Below, in pieces: positions 52,569-52,751 of a stretch of DNA of 52,751 nucleotides. A program made the position numbers and the translations under genes. This DNA comes from Roseovarius sp. GTDB lineage: Bacteria; Pseudomonadota; Alphaproteobacteria; Rhodobacterales; Rhodobacteraceae. Within the stretch, counting starts at the first letter, position 1. Every line of letters starts with the position of its first letter. The DNA is taken from NCBI RefSeq assembly GCF_018066915.1, contig NZ_JAGPVV010000362.1, positions 1 through 52,751 of the forward strand, read 5' to 3'. The notes under the pieces were generated by a model, which was not told the DNA's origin, searched no databases, and saw nothing but the letters and a program-made list of their open reading frames with translations.

Positions 52569-52751
52569 TTACATCCCGTTCAACTTGCCCTGACGCTTGC
52601 GCTGAAAGGACGAGGGGATATGCAGCATGTCGCGGTATTTCGCGACCGTGCGACGGGCCAGAACCGGGCCATCGGTGCTGATCATCTGGGCGATGGCATC
52701 ATCGCTGAGGGGATTGGCGGGGTCTTCATGCGCCACCATCTTTTGAATGCG
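52569..52751 (-). CDS. rpoN: RNA polymerase sigma-54 factor RpoN, C-terminal end
   Basis: Only the last 60 codons are in the window. They carry the RpoN box ARRTVAKYRD, which contacts the -24 promoter element, within NPLSDDAIAQMISTDGPVLARRTVAKYRDMLHIPSSFQRKR. The family's usual preceding residues are beyond the edge. Its place in the flagellar island, with two sigma-54 activators and six promoter matches, suggests a flagellum-dedicated copy like RpoN2 of R. sphaeroides. It is convergent with the PDZ-like gene. Confidence 0.93.
   Translation of the reverse strand, partial: RIQKMVAHEDPANPLSDDAIAQMISTDGPVLARRTVAKYRDMLHIPSSFQRKRQGKLNGM

Overview
The window is GC-rich and reads as an alphaproteobacterial chromosome of the Rhodobacteraceae (Rhodobacter/Roseobacter group). 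Pointers to this are the F1 ATP synthase operon standing alone as atpHAGDC, the NnrS/NnrU pair behind an Rrf2 regulator, and above all a flagellar and chemotaxis region that matches the Fla1/cheOp3 system of Rhodobacter (Cereibacter) sphaeroides in gene order and in its unusual protein architectures. The species cannot be named from the sequence alone.

Layout. 1-4.8 kb: housekeeping genes on the minus strand (M23 peptidase, clpA, gloB) and a divergent methyltransferase. 4.8-7.9 kb: an NsrR-like Rrf2 repressor divergent from an operon of 5-formyltetrahydrofolate cyclo-ligase, NnrS and NnrU, with a perfect 15-bp palindrome between them. 8.3-13.3 kb: atpHAGDC ending in a clear intrinsic terminator. 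13.3-16.4 kb: H-type lectin protein, TrmO-type tRNA methyltransferase, a fatty acid desaturase and a divergent XRE regulator. 16.4-52.7 kb: the flagellar/chemotaxis island.

The island contains: fleT-fliEFGHIJ (minus); a chemotaxis operon in the order cheA4-cheR-cheB-cheW-cytoplasmic transducer-cheY6-cheA3; fliS and small unknown genes; fliL divergent from an NHLP-like protein and a Sel1-like protein; flgGHIJKL with a very large FlgK; a dedicated lytic transglycosylase (SltF-like); the sigma-54 activator FleQ; a six-module hybrid histidine kinase with a cysteine-less SUOX-fold partner; a bitopic MotF-like protein with a PDZ-like membrane protein; and the C-terminal end of rpoN at the window edge. 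The kinase function is split. One CheA has no phosphorylatable Hpt domain. The other has the Hpt (H49) and the CheW-like end but no working ATPase motifs, and carries a duplicated module in its long middle.

Regulation can be partly read from the DNA. Six sigma-54 (-24/-12) promoter matches sit before fleT, cheA4, fliL, flgG, sltF and the motF-like gene, in agreement with rpoN, fleQ and fleT lying in the same island. Two of them, at fliL and sltF, place the expected transcription start at the start codon, which suggests leaderless mRNAs. Three TAAM-N15-GYCGT elements resemble sigma-28 promoters. A palindrome TATCTWWAGATA occurs upstream of fleQ and, with a second half-degenerate copy, upstream of the SUOX-like/hybrid kinase operon; this suggests a common regulator that ties the sensory pair to the flagellar master gene. 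The main candidates for undescribed biology are that pair and its shared operator, the NHLP-fold protein inside the flagellar cluster, and several small conserved-looking genes in the chemotaxis and fliS neighbourhoods.
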